A stretch of 64,000 nt of DNA from Lobulomyces angularis (lineage: Eukaryota; Chytridiomycota; Chytridiomycetes; Lobulomycetales; Lobulomycetaceae), in contig JADHYX010000052.1 in the NCBI GenBank assembly GCA_027604685.1, positions 12,309 to 76,308 on the forward strand, written 5' to 3'. Shown here in pieces: positions 11,542-27,026 of the stretch (its first letter is position 1; each line of letters begins with the position of its first letter). The notes under the pieces are model-generated. The model saw nothing but the letters and a program-made list of their open reading frames with translations. It was not told the DNA's origin and searched no databases. The translations under genes were made by a program, and so were the position numbers.

Positions 11542-11549
11542 ATTAAATA

Positions 11550-14220
<2,671 letters not shown>

Positions 14221-14565
14221 AATAAGAATTTTTTTTTTGTTTATAAATAATTTTTGACGCTTTGTAACTTTGTTTTTAATTTTTATTTTATCAAAATATA
14301 ATGATGTTTTTTATTTGTTAAAAGTTAATATTAATTTTTATAAGTTTTTTTTTGTTCTAAATATATATTATTTCTTCGTATTTTCTTTTGGAATTAATAG
14401 ATTTTAGTTAATAATGAACACTTTTCCTTATTGTTGACAATTAAAAATGGTAAAATTAATAAATTACATCTGTAAATGCCATTGTGGATATAAAATTTTA
14501 GGATCAATAACGAGAAGTAGTAGTAATGATATTCCTCGAATGTTTTTTTTTTTTTTTACTTTTAT
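14221..14565. other. Intergenic, convergent 3' regions
   Basis: This lies between MTHFR and the minus-strand coiled-coil gene. It is AT-rich, and a long plus-strand frame here (from 14447) is antisense to the neighbour. I see nothing else. Confidence 0.4.
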
Positions 14566-15982
14566 TTACGTTTTTGCTAACAGATCAGCTTCTTTTTTAG
14601 CAATTTTTAGTTTTAAAGAGTCGAGAAGGACTTTTAAATCCAAATTTTTTTCTTCTCTCTCTTTTAACTTCAATTCACTGGATAAAATTTGCTCATCAAA
14701 GGATTTTAAAGCTTCTTTCACAGATTTAATCATTGAATGCATTTCTTCCAGTTTTAATTTTAATTTGAATAATTCTTAAGAAAATGAAAATGATTAATTT
14801 TGCATTTTTTATGATAAATAGAATAGGTTAAAATTTTATTTTATTTTTTCTTATTTTACCAGGATCTATTATTTGATCCGCATCCATTTGATTTATTCCC
14901 AAAAAAAAAGGTCGATAAAATTCAGGCTAAAAAACAAAATATAAATTTAAATTCTTTACTTTTTAAATTATTTAAATTTTCTTTTTGTTTAAAAATACAT
15001 GATTTTTCATATTTTCTAACAGTCCATTCAAGTATGAATTGGGAAACTTTTCTAATCTTTCTTCAAGCCAAGATAAAATGTATTCCCAGCGACCTCTAAG
15101 CTTGAGTGCTTCCGTATTTTCTTCATTTCCTAAAAAAAAATGTGGAAAAAAAAAAAAATCAACTGTCTATTTTTTTTTTTTTTTTATGATTTAATACCTG
15201 TACTTGCGAGCAATTCGTAATCATATAGTTTTCCTATAATTCTGACAAATTTCACATTGTCTTCTCGATCTTTGATAGCCATCATTAAATTCGAATTCTT
15301 TGTTATTCTAATACTTTCAACTAGCTCCTTGTTTATATTTTGCTGATTAATGATCGCTTTTTCATTTCCAGTTTCTTTATTTTTTTTTGTTTAAAAAAAT
15401 TTAAAAATACAACTTTTTTTTTCAAAGGTTATTTTATACCAAATAATAGATTTTGAATCTTGGATTTTAGATACAGCTTTTCTTGTTCGGTATATAAGTT
15501 ATTTTTTAAAGCATTGGCGTATACTTTCTATTTTAATTGCAAAAATAAAATAAAAAAATTATTTATACGTGAATAACTTTGTTTAAGAAAAAAAGTTTAC
15601 TTTTATTTCAGTAAGGAGCCCTCTGAACTGAGAAAAACGAGGAATTGCCAATTCAAAGCACTCCTCCAGATACATTAATCTTCTTGTATCTAGTAAATTG
15701 TCATATCTTTTACATTTATGTAATTTCTGAGTTAAATAAAAAAATTATTATTAAAAAAAAAAAAATTCTTACATCTTCAATTGACTTTTTTAATTCAAAA
15801 AAATTGTTTTCATTTAAATCTTTAAACAATAAATTTTTTTCACCATTTTGAAACTTTGCCATTATCTTTTTATTTAGGTCAGAATTTAGAGTAAATATAG
15901 CATCTTCCCCTCGTTTTTCTAAAAATGAAAACGGCCGTGTAACTACTTTGCATGTATTTGTATACGACTTTTGTCCTTTCAT
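14566..15982 (-). CDS. Coiled-coil protein, TSNAXIP1-like N-terminal region
   Basis: The start is the ATG complement at 15982-15980 (MKGQKSYTNTCKVVTRPFSF) and the stop is 14568-14566. About six exons join in phase. After a charged N-terminus comes a stretch with RLMYLEECFELAIPRFSQFR and GLLTEIKKVYANAL. By eye this resembles the conserved N-terminal domain of translin-associated factor X-interacting protein 1, a protein linked to cilia and sperm. Next are RWEYILSWLEERLEKFP and a roughly 75-residue C-terminal coiled coil rich in K, L and E ending in LLAKT. The resemblance is pattern-level only, and any other coiled-coil cytoskeletal protein remains possible. If correct, it would fit a zoospore flagellum function, in line with the centrin at 62460. 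Confidence 0.6.
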
Positions 15983-16273
15983 TTTGAGTTTTTTTTCTTT
16001 TTAAAAACCTTTTTATTTTATTTTATTTTTTTTTGGTGATTGGTATAATTTAATCAAATGATGAGGAAAATAAATCTTCTTTCAAGAATATACTGAAAAT
16101 GATAAAAAAAAATTTATTAATTTTTAGACTTAATGTTGCAACAAAATTTATAGCAATAATTATAAAACTTCAATTAACTTCAATTGGATACGAAAAGTTT
16201 AAACTGGAATTTAGGTTTACAAAAATAGAGTGAACATCATTTAATTTATTTTTTAATTTTTTTATTATAAAAA

Positions 16274-17013
16274 TTAATGTTTTTTAGTTAATGCACCAAC
16301 GAGTAAGCCAACTGCAGCAATTGCAACACCGGCTAAAAAAAAAAATAAAAATTGAATATAACTAACCATTATAAAATTTTTTTAAATACCGATTGCAATC
16401 CCAATAACTCCTTCACTTTTGACCTTATCATCTATTTGTTGTAATAGTTGAACAGCTTGAGGATTGTTTGGTTCTTTTTGCAAAAGAGTTTCAGTAAACT
16501 TTCTTGCTTCCTAAGTGCATATTAAAATTAAAATATTAACATTTAGAAACAATTTCATTTTGAATATGTAATTAACGTTCAGAAGAAATTAATATACTGT
16601 GTAGTGTCCCAATTTAAATTCTCCTAATGCTAGATAATAAAGACATTCTCTTCTTCGAGAAGTGTTTTGTTTATAAATCTCATGTAAAAGTAAAACACCA
16701 ATTTCCTGTTCTTTTCTAGTGTTTGATCTAACTAAGGCCCACGAGTAATTGCTAACATTATCAATTTTTAAAAAAAAAAAAATAATAATAATAGAACATA
16801 CAATTTTTTTTGCTGGTCTTTCTGATCTTCTTCGTATTCTTGTCGTAAAGTCTATAAACAAAAAAAAGTTAATTTTTGTAGAAAGGATGATTGAAATTAA
16901 AGTATAATAGAAATATTTTATGATTAAGTTGTAAAAATTAAATATCAACTTACTGCCAACTCATTAGAGCCAACTAATGCTTCGCTTTCTTCTTTTGTAG
17001 GTAAATAACTCAT
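16274..17013 (-). CDS. FIS1: Mitochondrial fission protein FIS1
   Basis: FIS1 is a tail-anchored outer-membrane protein of mitochondria and peroxisomes that recruits the dynamin fission machinery. The start is 17013 (MSYLPTKEESEALVGS). Five exons join in phase: an N-terminal arm, TLRQEYEEDQKDQQKK, then the TPR-like core with NYSWALVRSNTRKEQEIGVL and SRRRECLYYLALGEFKLGHY (about 16600-16760). These are near-signature FIS1 sequences. The C-terminal exon pair gives EGVIGIAIAGVAIAAVGLLV followed by GALTKKH, a single membrane anchor with a short basic tail, ending at 16274. Length of about 150 residues fits the family. The first exon is followed by a separate small exon that single-frame reading misses. 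The upstream region is shared with the divergent UPF0390 gene. Confidence 0.95.
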
Positions 17014-17386
17014 TAAATTGTTAATTGATATTTTGGTGCAATTAAATATTCAAATTTTTTTTTTTTTTTTTAACAGTCACTCATAAAATTTTCAACTTTA
17101 TTTTTGTATTTTGCGCATAAAACTCGACAATATACATCAGTTCAAAAGGTCAACTTATGAATTGCTTAATGAACAATAAAACAGATTATTTTATTTAAGT
17201 CAAATAAATTAGCCAAAATCAACATTCACTTAAAGCACTGACTTAAAGTCAACGGGGTAAATTTAGATAATCTCAAAATGAAAAAGTTCTTACAACAAAC
17301 AAATTTTAAAGACTTTTTCTTTATCAAATTTTAAAAAAGGCAAAACCAACTACAAAAAATATATAATATATATAAAAATATATAAA
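17014..17386. promoter_or_regulatory. Bidirectional promoter between FIS1 and UPF0390 gene
   Basis: This 373-bp divergent interval has a TATA-like run (ATATAATATATATAAAAATA at about 17359-17380) only a few bases before the UPF0390 ATG, and a poly-T tract near 17056-17072. No coding or RNA gene is seen. Confidence 0.4.
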
Positions 17387-17773
17387 ATGGCTCAAGGGCA
17401 ACTAAAACAGAAAGCAACTAATATAAAGAAACCTGCAGAAAAGTCACTTACAGCCAAGAAAGGAAATCCTGGTGAGTAGACGAAAACAATTGGTTTTGTA
17501 GTTAATTTTAACATTTATTTTTTTTTAAGTTAAAAAAAGTAAAATTGGTGGTGTTTTTGCTAAAAACAAAAATTTACAAAAAAAATTATGGGCAACCGCT
17601 ACAAATAACACTGAAGTATTTTTAAATTACGTTCAATTTTTTTTCATTTTTTTTTTAATTGAAAGATGATGTTGGCTTCAAAAGCAAAGGCTTGTGGAAA
17701 ATTGACAATTCTGAAAAGTTTAGCGTTAGAAAAAAAAGCTAAAGAAGAAAAAAAAAAAAAGTTAAGAAAATAA
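17387..17773 (+). CDS. UPF0390 family small basic protein
   Basis: Three exons encode about 95 residues starting at ATG 17387 with MAQGQLKQKATNIKKPAEKS, the conserved MAQGQ-K start of the UPF0390 family (human C19orf53/LYDG10 homologues). The second exon reads KKSKIGGVFAKNKNLQKKLW. The third gives MMLASKAKACGKLTILKSLA followed by a Lys/Glu tail ending at TAA 17771-17773, matching the family's (V/M)MKA...K(K)L..LK segment. The protein is very basic; members are usually predicted to be nucleolar or nuclear, with no established biochemical role. Exon 2-3 joining by the AAG acceptor before 17664 keeps frame. No membrane or signal segment is present. Confidence 0.8.
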
Positions 17774-18224
17774 GATTGGGTGTATTTTGAAAATGAATTT
17801 GTCTCTGTAAATTTTAAGGATAGTTTAGACAGAAATATTGGTAGTAGTGGCATTAATTTATAGTATCTTAATAAAGTGGGTAATATTTTAATTTGAAAGT
17901 TGTTAATTCTTTGATGAAGATGTTTATGACAATATTCTGCTTCGTATTTCTTTTGATTTGTATTAGGATGATATGTTTATTTTTATCGAAAAAAGACTGT
18001 ACTTTCAAACTTGATTGATGTATAAAAAAACAAAAAAAATTCATCAACTTCAAACTTTGTAATATATCTCTATTATTTATCATATAATAAATACTATGAA
18101 AAAAATTTTTATAATTAATCGGTAGTTTGATTTGATTTCCTAAATGTTTAACAATTATAAATTTATTATTTTAATTCAAGAAAATCTTTACCCGTTTGTT
18201 CCCAAAATTAATTCAGATTTTCCT
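17774..18224. other. Intergenic, convergent 3' regions
   Basis: This lies between the converging UPF0390 and DH-PH genes. It is AT-rich; open frames here (for example 17868-18083 minus) are low-complexity and unsupported. Confidence 0.4.
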
Positions 18225-21200
18225 TTAATTACTATCCATCGTTTTTTCTTCTTTTCCTTTTTCCTAAGAAAGATTTTATTTAATTTATATAAAAATTTTA
18301 AATGATTACAATACCTTTTCAAAACAAAAGGAAAGACTTTTTTTTAAATATGAATCTTTCCTTGCCATTGCATCAGCATTTCCTTGTTGAATGGACTAAA
18401 AGTTCCGTTTTTTAATACCTTTAAATTTTTGTATATTATCACCTGGGTAAATGAAAATGAAATTGACCTCCTTTTTTTAATTAATTGCTTTTTTCCCATG
18501 AAACCGAAGTGTTTGTCCAAAAATTTCTTTTGACTTACTTCTTCGTTATAATTGACCATAGTTTCCATTGAGGAAGATGATACTTGTGAAGTAATAATTT
18601 CGTCTTTGCAGTCAAGGTTTTCGTCAAGCTTATTACTTACGCATTCCGCCGACGTTGATACATCGACCTCAGGACATTTTTCTATTAACAGATTTTTTTT
18701 AGGTGTAGGGTCATTTTCCATTTTCAGGTTTATATTGTTGTTTAACACTTTCGAATAATTATCCAGTGGTGAATTGGGGTTATTGTCTATAGCACAGGTA
18801 TTTTCTTCTTCCTCTTCAATAACACATAATGTACCCTTTTTCACTATTAAGGGTGCTGTTATATTTGTTACGTCAGTAAAAGAATCTTCTATTTTCAAAA
18901 ATGTTTCACTTTTATGCGATGTTAACGCAACTGGCAATGTTTTTAGTTTGGTTTCGACCATTACTGATAGTATTTCGCTGGCCATATCAAAGTCAACACG
19001 ATCCGAAAATATAGGGTGCAGGTAAAAATTTGCCAATCGTCTTAAATCTATCACTCCTTGCTGCAACACGCTAAATATAAAATATATAAATAATTTTTTT
19101 AATTGTTGACAATTAAATAATTTGTACTTTGCCATATGTTGTAATATTAAGTTCAAAATTTTTCTATTTCGTTTTGGAATCTTGTTCAAACATTTTTTAA
19201 AAGAAAGTTTTATTTCCTCATCATTATTGAAACTTTTATTTTTAACTGATATATTTTAATAAAAAAAAGAAATAGGTTATAAATTTCTTAATTTTTTTTT
19301 TGTTTTTTACCAATCCACGCAAACTTAGTAACTTCAGTACTTTCCAAAATTCTACCTGACGTACTCAATGTTGTAATAAAAACCTTTAACAGCACTAGTT
19401 TGTTTAAAAGGCTTAACTTTTCTATTGATTGAAAGAATTTGTTTTCATTGTTGAACTTAGGACGATACTCTTTTAATATACTTTCTGCATGAGATTTATG
19501 AATATCGCTAAATAAGGATAGCTCTTGATATATTAATGGGCCTGTACATGTAAAAAGGGTTGAATAAAAAAAAAAGTGAACGACGCATTACCCTTATTTT
19601 CAATACATTCGAAAAGATAAGCTAATAGATTTAACTCTTCCTCATTTTTAAAAATGGCTTCTATAGCGCATTGGGCATTTATGATTTTTATTTCGTCTGC
19701 CTCCACAATCTTACTGGAACTTTTTTTCTTAGATTCATCATCGTTCAAACTTAAAGGATCTTTTACACTATTTGTACGTTTCTGCAACAATTCTTCTCTC
19801 TTTAAGGAACCTTTTTGATTTTCGCAAATTTTTGGTGCTGCTTTCCGATAAGAAAATCTTTTTTTTAATTTCCCCTTCTCACAAGCATCCTCTTCATTTA
19901 GTACCACTGGAGAGCTCGACTTTTTTTCATAAATCCGCTTTTCTTTTGCATTTACGACTTTGGTAAAGAAATTTTTAATGGAAAATAATACTGGAGCTTT
20001 AGACTTCGTAGATAAATTATCAACAAAATCAACACTTTTTTTTGCGTCTACTTCATTATGTTCAAAATGTTTAAAGACTGGAGGGTATTTTGGTGGTTGG
20101 AAGACTTTAGCGCAAAAAGAATTCACGTCGCATTCTTGTTTTACTTGAGATTCAGGTAACAGATACAGTGGTATTAATGTATCAATTTGTTTTAAGCACA
20201 ATAGAACTAATATTTCGGTATATTAATACGACAAGTAATTTTATTTTTTACTATTGTGGGAGCAAACTGCAGGAAATTGCGCTTCATCAAACCAGTACTG
20301 CGGTATAGTATGAAACTGATATTTATCTAGCATTGATTGAATCGAAAGTCTAAATTTTCCCTCATGTTGACATATCCATCCAATAAAGCCTTAAAAGAAT
20401 TTTTTTATTTAGTACATACGTTATATATTGCAATTTCAAATAGCTACAATAGGAAGAGTCTCTTTGATTATCAGGAGAAATTAATTTTTTTAACATCAAA
20501 ATTTCATTTTCGGCATCTGCCACACTGGTAGCGGTAATGAATACCAATAAAAATTTGCTTTTTTTGTTTTTATTTAATATTCCGTCTTTTCTAAAAGAAT
20601 AAGTGAGGGCTTGTCTTTCCTTAAATTCATATAATTTTAAGCTTTGTTTTTTATCATCTAAAAAGTATGAATGAAGGATGTATTACTCGATTTTTTTACC
20701 TTTAACATATTCGTGATATTTAGAAGCAAGTTTCACTTTCTCAAAAAAATCGTTAATTTCTTCAATTTTATTATCTTTGATATCGCTTTCATTTTTTTCT
20801 GGAAAAAAAAATTCAAGTCTTTCACTATTTTTTGGTAAATAATCGTCATCCACCTCTGGCTTTCCAAAAACCGGACCCCCCTTAAAATTAAAAAATATTT
20901 TTGACATTGTTCTTCGTCTTTGGGCACTTCTTTGCAGCTTAACATCACATTTAAAAACTTCTTCAATTTCTTTATTCGTTTTGGAGTTGGTACCAATAAC
21001 AATACCATTAACTAATAATTATAATAAGGAAAATTTTGAATTTTGACAACTTTTACCATTATTGGAGTCGTCAAAATTTCTTGATACCCAAACCTCAGCA
21101 CCTTTTAGTTCGATGTATCCATAAAGTTCAAGTTCAGATTTAAAATTTTCGCGACTTTTCTTAGAATTCTCATCTTTTTTCTCAATTGATTCTTTGGTTT

Positions 21201-23553
21201 TGACAAGTAAGACTAATCTATCATTAAACAGCTGTAGCAGGAATGTTTTTTTTTCAGAAATAAATTTTTTTTTTTTCTTTTCAACAAAAAATATTAAACA
21301 TGTTCCTTCAATTAACAATTCTGATATTAAAAACTTAATAGACATTGGATACGCCTAAAAAAAGCATTTTGGGGAATATTTAAAAAAATTGATAAAGGAA
21401 AGTTCCAAACCGCATTTTTGTAACTCTCATCTTCGAAAGATTTGCTCAAAACGGTAACTAACTTTTTTGTTTTTTCCAAGACATTTTGCTGGTCGACACT
21501 AGAAACAACTGACTTCATTGTGTTAACCGCTTCGCTAAAAAACATAGAGCACTCATGATCTTCCGGAATATAATTGCTAATGTCAGAAAATAACATTAAG
21601 TAACCTAAACAAAAAGTAAATTAAAAAATTAATTTACGTTGTATTTATTACGAGGAAGTCTTTGAACTGCCTGTATTCGTAAATCACTTAAAGTGAAGGC
21701 CGTTAAATCCGGAAAATCTGCCTCAAATTCCTTTATACAATCCTATAGAAATGTTTATTTTTTATAATTGAATAATGATTACGTTCTCGATATTTCTAAT
21801 GCGTGTATGAAAATCCTCATTTGGGCAATCACGCAGGTAGGTTTCAGATGTATCGAGATCTTCGAAGTGACTTATGTATTCCATTCTAATTTTTTCAGCC
21901 TTTATTTAGTTTACTTTTAAAAAGACCGAATGCATATAAAAACAAACCTGCTGTATAAAAACTTTGCACATGCGGTTTAAAGTTGGAATTTCTAAGCCTT
22001 CAAAAAGTATAATGTCTTCAGAGAGTAATTCAGCTATAAAATTTTTTATTAAATTCATCAATTTTGTCATATCCGGAAAACAACGTGCTTTACTAGTTGC
22101 AGTATTGTAATTATCATTTATAAAAGCCCCATCTCTAAGTGGACGATAGTATTTCTGATAGTAATTTTAAATTGAATTTTTAAAAATGTTCTCTTACTTC
22201 TTCTAATAATGTGATTTTTTCTAAATATGCTCTTTCAGATGTCACTAATTCTTTGATTTTACTACAGATCACATCAAAATTAAAACCCTCTTTAGACTTC
22301 GGAACTAAATTTCTTGTTTGATAATTCACTTCAGCAGAAAATTCTTAACAAAATGAAAAAAGTTGAAGTTTTTTAAAAAATTCAATTGTTTTTTATTTTG
22401 CAAAAAATTAATTGTTAATTACCTATGTTTTCTTTAAGTGCCAAGGTTTTAGTTTGGATTTTAAAAATACTTGAAAAATTTATTCCAAGCAAACTTTCTA
22501 GTTTGTTATAATTACTTGTCTCAACGCTATCCACTAATTTTAATATAAAATTTTGCTTAACGACTTAAAAAAATTACCAGACTCGAGATTGGAATTAGTA
22601 ATGACATCCACCACGTAAGAACTTACAGACTAAATTGATCATTAATAATTGCACTTAAATTTATTTTTACTTCTCTCCATGGACTGCATTCCAACAGAAC
22701 CAGTTCATTTACAAACTGAGAACCAATTTCTTGGCAATTTTCTTTAAAATATTTTGCCATCGAGTCAATTTCCATGTCATCTTTTAAAAATTCTAAATCA
22801 ACAGCTGGGGTAAATGCAAATCCATACTTTTCTTGATCTTCAATTAATTCTTTATAGATTAATCTTAAAAAATGACCAAATGCTGCTTCTGCCCAGTCAA
22901 GTTGAATCATGTGGTTCTTAGCTTTGGCAGTTGCTTGCACAGTCTTATTAGCGCATTTCTCTAAATTAATCAATTTATATTTCTTTAAATGACTTAATAA
23001 GTTTCGAAATATGTATGATTAAATTTTACAATTTTCGTCATGACATAACATAATACAAATTCTTCTTCCTCCTTTAAAGCTACAATAACATAACCTATTC
23101 TATCATCAAAGCCAGTGTAAATGAAAGCTAACTTGTTATTAAATACATCAATTTTAAACTCATTTCTAAAGATGTTTTCTACTAAAACAGGTTGATTAAC
23201 ACTAGGTAAGGTCTCAGATGCCAATTCTTTGTTAACGGAAAGAACACTTGTGGATCTTTGTAGATGATATGGTGCAGGTGTAGTAACAGAGTTAACAAAG
23301 CCTAGTTCCTCAATTAGCTTTACAATTCTCTTTTAAATTTTAATTTCATTATTGTTATAACATTAATCAATATATTTTGTTTTACCAAATTTATTGCGGT
23401 TTGTAAATTTTCTTCTTCCTCCTGTTTTTGGCACTTTACATCAATACTAGATAAACTACTGGAGGAATTGTGGGAACTTCCAATTTGATGTAGACTCTTA
23501 GTTGATGAAGGTGACCTCTTTTTTTTAAATTTATTAAGTGGAAAAGAATTCAT
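18225..23553 (-). CDS. DH-PH-RhoGAP-like Rho GTPase regulator
   Basis: One large multi-exon gene runs from ATG 23553 (MNSFPLNKFKKKRSPS) to a stop at 18225. After about 300 residues of unassigned sequence comes a Dbl-homology domain. Its first helix is ICSKIKELVTSERAYLEK (about 22215-22290), and its signature is FTLSDLRIQAVQRLPRYLML (about 21580-21700), which defines exchange factors for Rho/Rac/Cdc42. A PH-like segment follows (KTFLLQLFNDRLVLLVKT, ELELYGYIELKGAEVWVS, about 21060-21280), then low-similarity linkers. The C-terminal part resembles a RhoGAP domain: KIPKRNRKILNLILQHMANV and IDLRRLANFYLHPIF (about 19030-19190). The spot where the GAP arginine finger is expected has no obvious GxxR. 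Donor 18447 and two short last exons give a longer C-terminus than the read-through stop at 18344. Unspliced fragments such as 19533-20201 join in phase into this gene. DH is firm, PH probable, GAP tentative. Confidence 0.78.
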
Positions 23554-24252
23554 CAATAGAAAAGTTAAAACAATTTTATTTTTTTAAACTCCGAAGTTAT
23601 TGATGATACTAAATTAAGCTAAATTATGGGTTTTTAATTAACTCTGTAAATCTGTAATGAATGGGAAAGATGTAATAAAGATAGTTTATCACTATACCAA
23701 ATATTACTTTTAGACCAACTTTAAAATGAAGAAAGTGGTGAAGAGAAATAAGTTGACAGTGTGGAAAATGGTGATGACATATAAAATAACATTGTTTGAT
23801 TTGAAAACAACATTAAATTTTTCTGTAAAGATATAGAAAAAGAATTTAATAGAGAATATTTTAATACTTGTTAAATTATCTTAACATCACCAGTGCTGAG
23901 TTTCTGAATTTACATTTGACAAATTCATTATCATTAAAAAAATCACTTAAAATGAATATAAATGTATACTTTTCTTACAGATATTTCTTCACACTGTTTA
24001 TTCATTTGAATGTAATTGAAAAGTGGAGATCTAAAGTTACAAACTAACTTACAAGCAGAAAGAGAGCAATCAACTCATGGTCTAAAACAATAACTTGCTT
24101 AGTTATTATAAAACTATGCTATGGCATTATAAATTTGATTTTCTAATTTTTTTTTGTAAAATACTGTGGAACTAAAAGTTTTTTATCAGCAATTTTTTTA
24201 TCTTTTTTATCTTATTTAATTAATTTCTTGTTAAAATAAGCTACAGATTACT
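23554..24252. other. Intergenic, divergent promoter region
   Basis: This is the 5' interval of the DH-PH gene and iPGM. It is AT-rich with no ORF or repeat that I can support. Confidence 0.45.
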
Positions 24253-26575
24253 ATGGAAAAAACTTGTTTAATAGTCATTGACGGATGGGGAATAAACGTT
24301 GATGAGAATGCCAAAGGAGATGCAATTAAAAATGCTAAAACTCCTGTCATGGACAAATTTGAGAGAGAATATCCTTTTGTAAAACTTGCTGCACATGGTT
24401 TAAGGTACTGCATTACAATTTTAACTAATTATAAAACTTTTACTTTATTAATACCTTGGATATTTTTAGTGTTGGGTTACCTGACGGATTAATGGTAATT
24501 TGACTCATACTGTAGCTTTCCATATAATTAAAAGATTTTTTTTGAATTTATTTTAATTGTATTCTTATTATTATTTTTTTTTTAAATTTTTTGTCATTTT
24601 TTTCTTTGTTTATAAATTTGAAACATTAACAATTTCTACAGGGAAATAGTGAGGTTGGTCATTTGAATATCGGGGCTGGTAGAATTGTATTTCAAGATAT
24701 AGTCAGGGTATAAAGATTTTTAGCTTCATTAAATAATTTTTTTGTAAAGATTGATGAAGCAGTTAAGAAAAACGTAATGTTGAAACAGCCTGATTTGTTA
24801 GAAGCATTTGAACAAGCAAAAAAGGATGGAAGATTACATCTATTAGGATTAGTTAGTGATGGTGGTGTCCATTCTCATATTTTACACCTGTTTCACTTGG
24901 TGAGTTAGTTTTACCGTGTATTTTTTTAAACCACAGAAAATAAATAGATAAAACTTGCCAAAGAATTCGGAATTAAAAAAACATTTATTCACTTCTTTGG
25001 TGATGGTAGTATATATTCCGATTTTAGTTTTTGCTGAAAATTTATTTATTTTGAAGGTAGAGATACTGCACCCAGATCAGCAATTGAATATTTGAAGCAA
25101 TTAAAATCCAAACTACAAGAGTTAAATTATGGTTCAGTTGCAACTGTTATTGGTAGATATTACGTTATGGACAGAGATAAGAGATGGGAAAGAATAAAAA
25201 TCGCGTATGATGCCTTGGTTTCTGGTGTAGGAGAAGAAAGCATTGATTTAGAAAAAACTATTCAAGAAAGGTATTCGAAAGATGAAACAGATGAATTTTT
25301 GAAACCAATAATAGGAGATAAAGAAGGAATTATTAAAGATGGTGAAACTATTATCTGTTTCAATTATCGGTAAACTGAAAAATTGGACAATTTTTGTAAA
25401 TAAATTACTTCAAAATTTTAGATCTGACAGAATGCGAGAAATTTCTCAGGCCCTTGGAATTTCACCATTACCCTTTGATAGTAAACCGTTGAAGAATTTA
25501 AATATTGTTACTATGGTATACTTTTTTATATTTCCTTTGAATCAGAATTTTCTTATTTTTATTTATTGTATGCAGACAAGATACAAGGCAGATTTTCCTT
25601 TTAAAAACATTTTCCCAGTTCAATCAATGGATAACGTCCTGGCTGAATGGTACTTTCCTCTTATTTCTATATGCTGCTTTTATAGTTTTTCCTTTTAGGT
25701 TAGATAAAAAGAATGTACCTCAATGTCATATTGTAAGTTTATTTTCTTGAAAATTTTAACCTTTTGCTTTGCTTCTGAATTTTAAGGCTGAAACAGAAAA
25801 ATATGGTATGCCTGTCTATAAAAATTAACCATGCTAACCTTTCTTTCACAGCTCATGTTACTTTCTTTTTCAACGGTGGGACAGAAACTAAATTCAAATT
25901 AGAAGATAGAGATATGATTGATTCTCCAAAAGTAGCCACTTACGATTTGAAGCCTGAAATGAGTGCCATCCCAGTTGCGGAAAAGGTATCACAAAATAGT
26001 TTTTTGATAGTTAATAACTTATTTGCAGGTTGCTTCTAGAATAGGAGAAGAAACGCATCCTTTTATTATGTGTAATTTTGCTCCCCCTGATATGGTCGGC
26101 CATACAGGAGTTTATGATGCAGGTTGAAAATTTTTGTCTGTTTTTTTTTTTTTTAATATGTTGTAAAAAGCTGTGCACGCTATCGAAGCCACTGATAAAG
26201 CTATTGGAATTATTTACGATGCATGTGTGAAACATAATTATACATTATTTGTTACAGCAGATCACGGAAATGCTGAAAAAATGGTAAAAAAAATTTTAGT
26301 TTGCGAAGTTTATGTTATTTTTTTAGCTTGCGGAAGATGGTATAACCCCACATACTGCGCACACATGCAACAAAGGTAATAAATTTATGAAAAGTTTTGA
26401 TATTTTGACTCGACCTTGTTAAGTGCCTTTTGTAATGACAAGCAAAAAAGTAAAATTTCAAAAAGATGAAGGCAGTGATGTTGGACTCTGTGACGTTGCA
26501 CCCACTATCTTGGATTTTATGGGCATTGAAATACCAAAAGAGATGAGTGGTAGATCTTTATTAGATAAAAATTGA
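24253..26575 (+). CDS. gpmI: 2,3-bisphosphoglycerate-independent phosphoglycerate mutase
   Basis: It interconverts 3- and 2-phosphoglycerate in glycolysis using two metal ions and a phosphoserine intermediate. The start is ATG 24253 ([16 protein letters not shown], containing the metal-binding DGWG). The catalytic serine lies in [16 protein letters not shown] (about 24645-24690), split from the first exon by introns. Further signatures in order are [10 protein letters not shown] (about 24850), [40 protein letters not shown] (about 26090) and [12 protein letters not shown] (about 26248-26283), then [20 protein letters not shown] near the stop at 26573-26575. The substrate-binding and metal residues of the alkaline-phosphatase superfamily are all visible. 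About ten introns are present and length of about 515 residues is typical. Many opisthokonts instead use the unrelated cofactor-dependent enzyme; whether this genome has both cannot be seen here. Confidence 0.95.
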
Positions 26576-27026
26576 TTAATTTCGGCTTGTTTTGTCTCAC
26601 AATTACAATATTGCTGTAATATTTAAAAAGATTAAATAAAATTTTCAATATATTAAACGAACACTGTGTATTTTTAAAGTTGTTATTAATTATTTAGACT
26701 GTGCTTAACAACCAAATTTTTGGAATTATGTTTAGTGCATACTTTAAGTACATAAAAAAAAATATAAAAAGATAGCGATGACCACTATTATTTAAATAGT
26801 AAATAGAAAATTTTTTTTTGAATTGTACGAAAAAGAAAAATTACAAAAAAATAAAAAAAAAAATTTATACTAGTATAAAAATAATAAAATAAAAAAGGTA
26901 TAAAATGCATTAATAAATTAAATTTTTTAAATTTGAAAATTAAAACTTACGAGGTTTAGCATTTGGAAAAAAAAGAACAAGTCAATTTTTTATTTTTAAT
27001 TTAGTGAAGTTAACAGTAAAGTAAAT
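26576..27026. other. Intergenic, convergent 3' regions
   Basis: AT-rich 3' flanks of iPGM and the Sec2-like gene. Nothing else is seen. Confidence 0.4.

Larger units (their letters stand above)
10843..11549. other. Intergenic with low-complexity A/T and gap
   Basis: This is AT-rich sequence with poly-A and AAATA-type runs (about 11150-11450), the second copy of the 59-bp repeat, and a 10-N gap eight bases before the MTHFR start. No gene is visible. The MTHFR promoter is largely hidden or collapsed by the gap. Confidence 0.5.

Noticed and set aside
14447..14779. Plus-strand Phe/Ser-rich frame
   Set aside because: It is antisense to the Lys/Glu-rich coiled coil on the minus strand, which explains its composition.
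18344..18445. Read-through C-terminus of the DH-PH gene ending GKIHI
   Set aside because: A phase-0 donor after SFSFTQ and two later exons give a better-supported end at 18225. Kept only as an alternative isoform.
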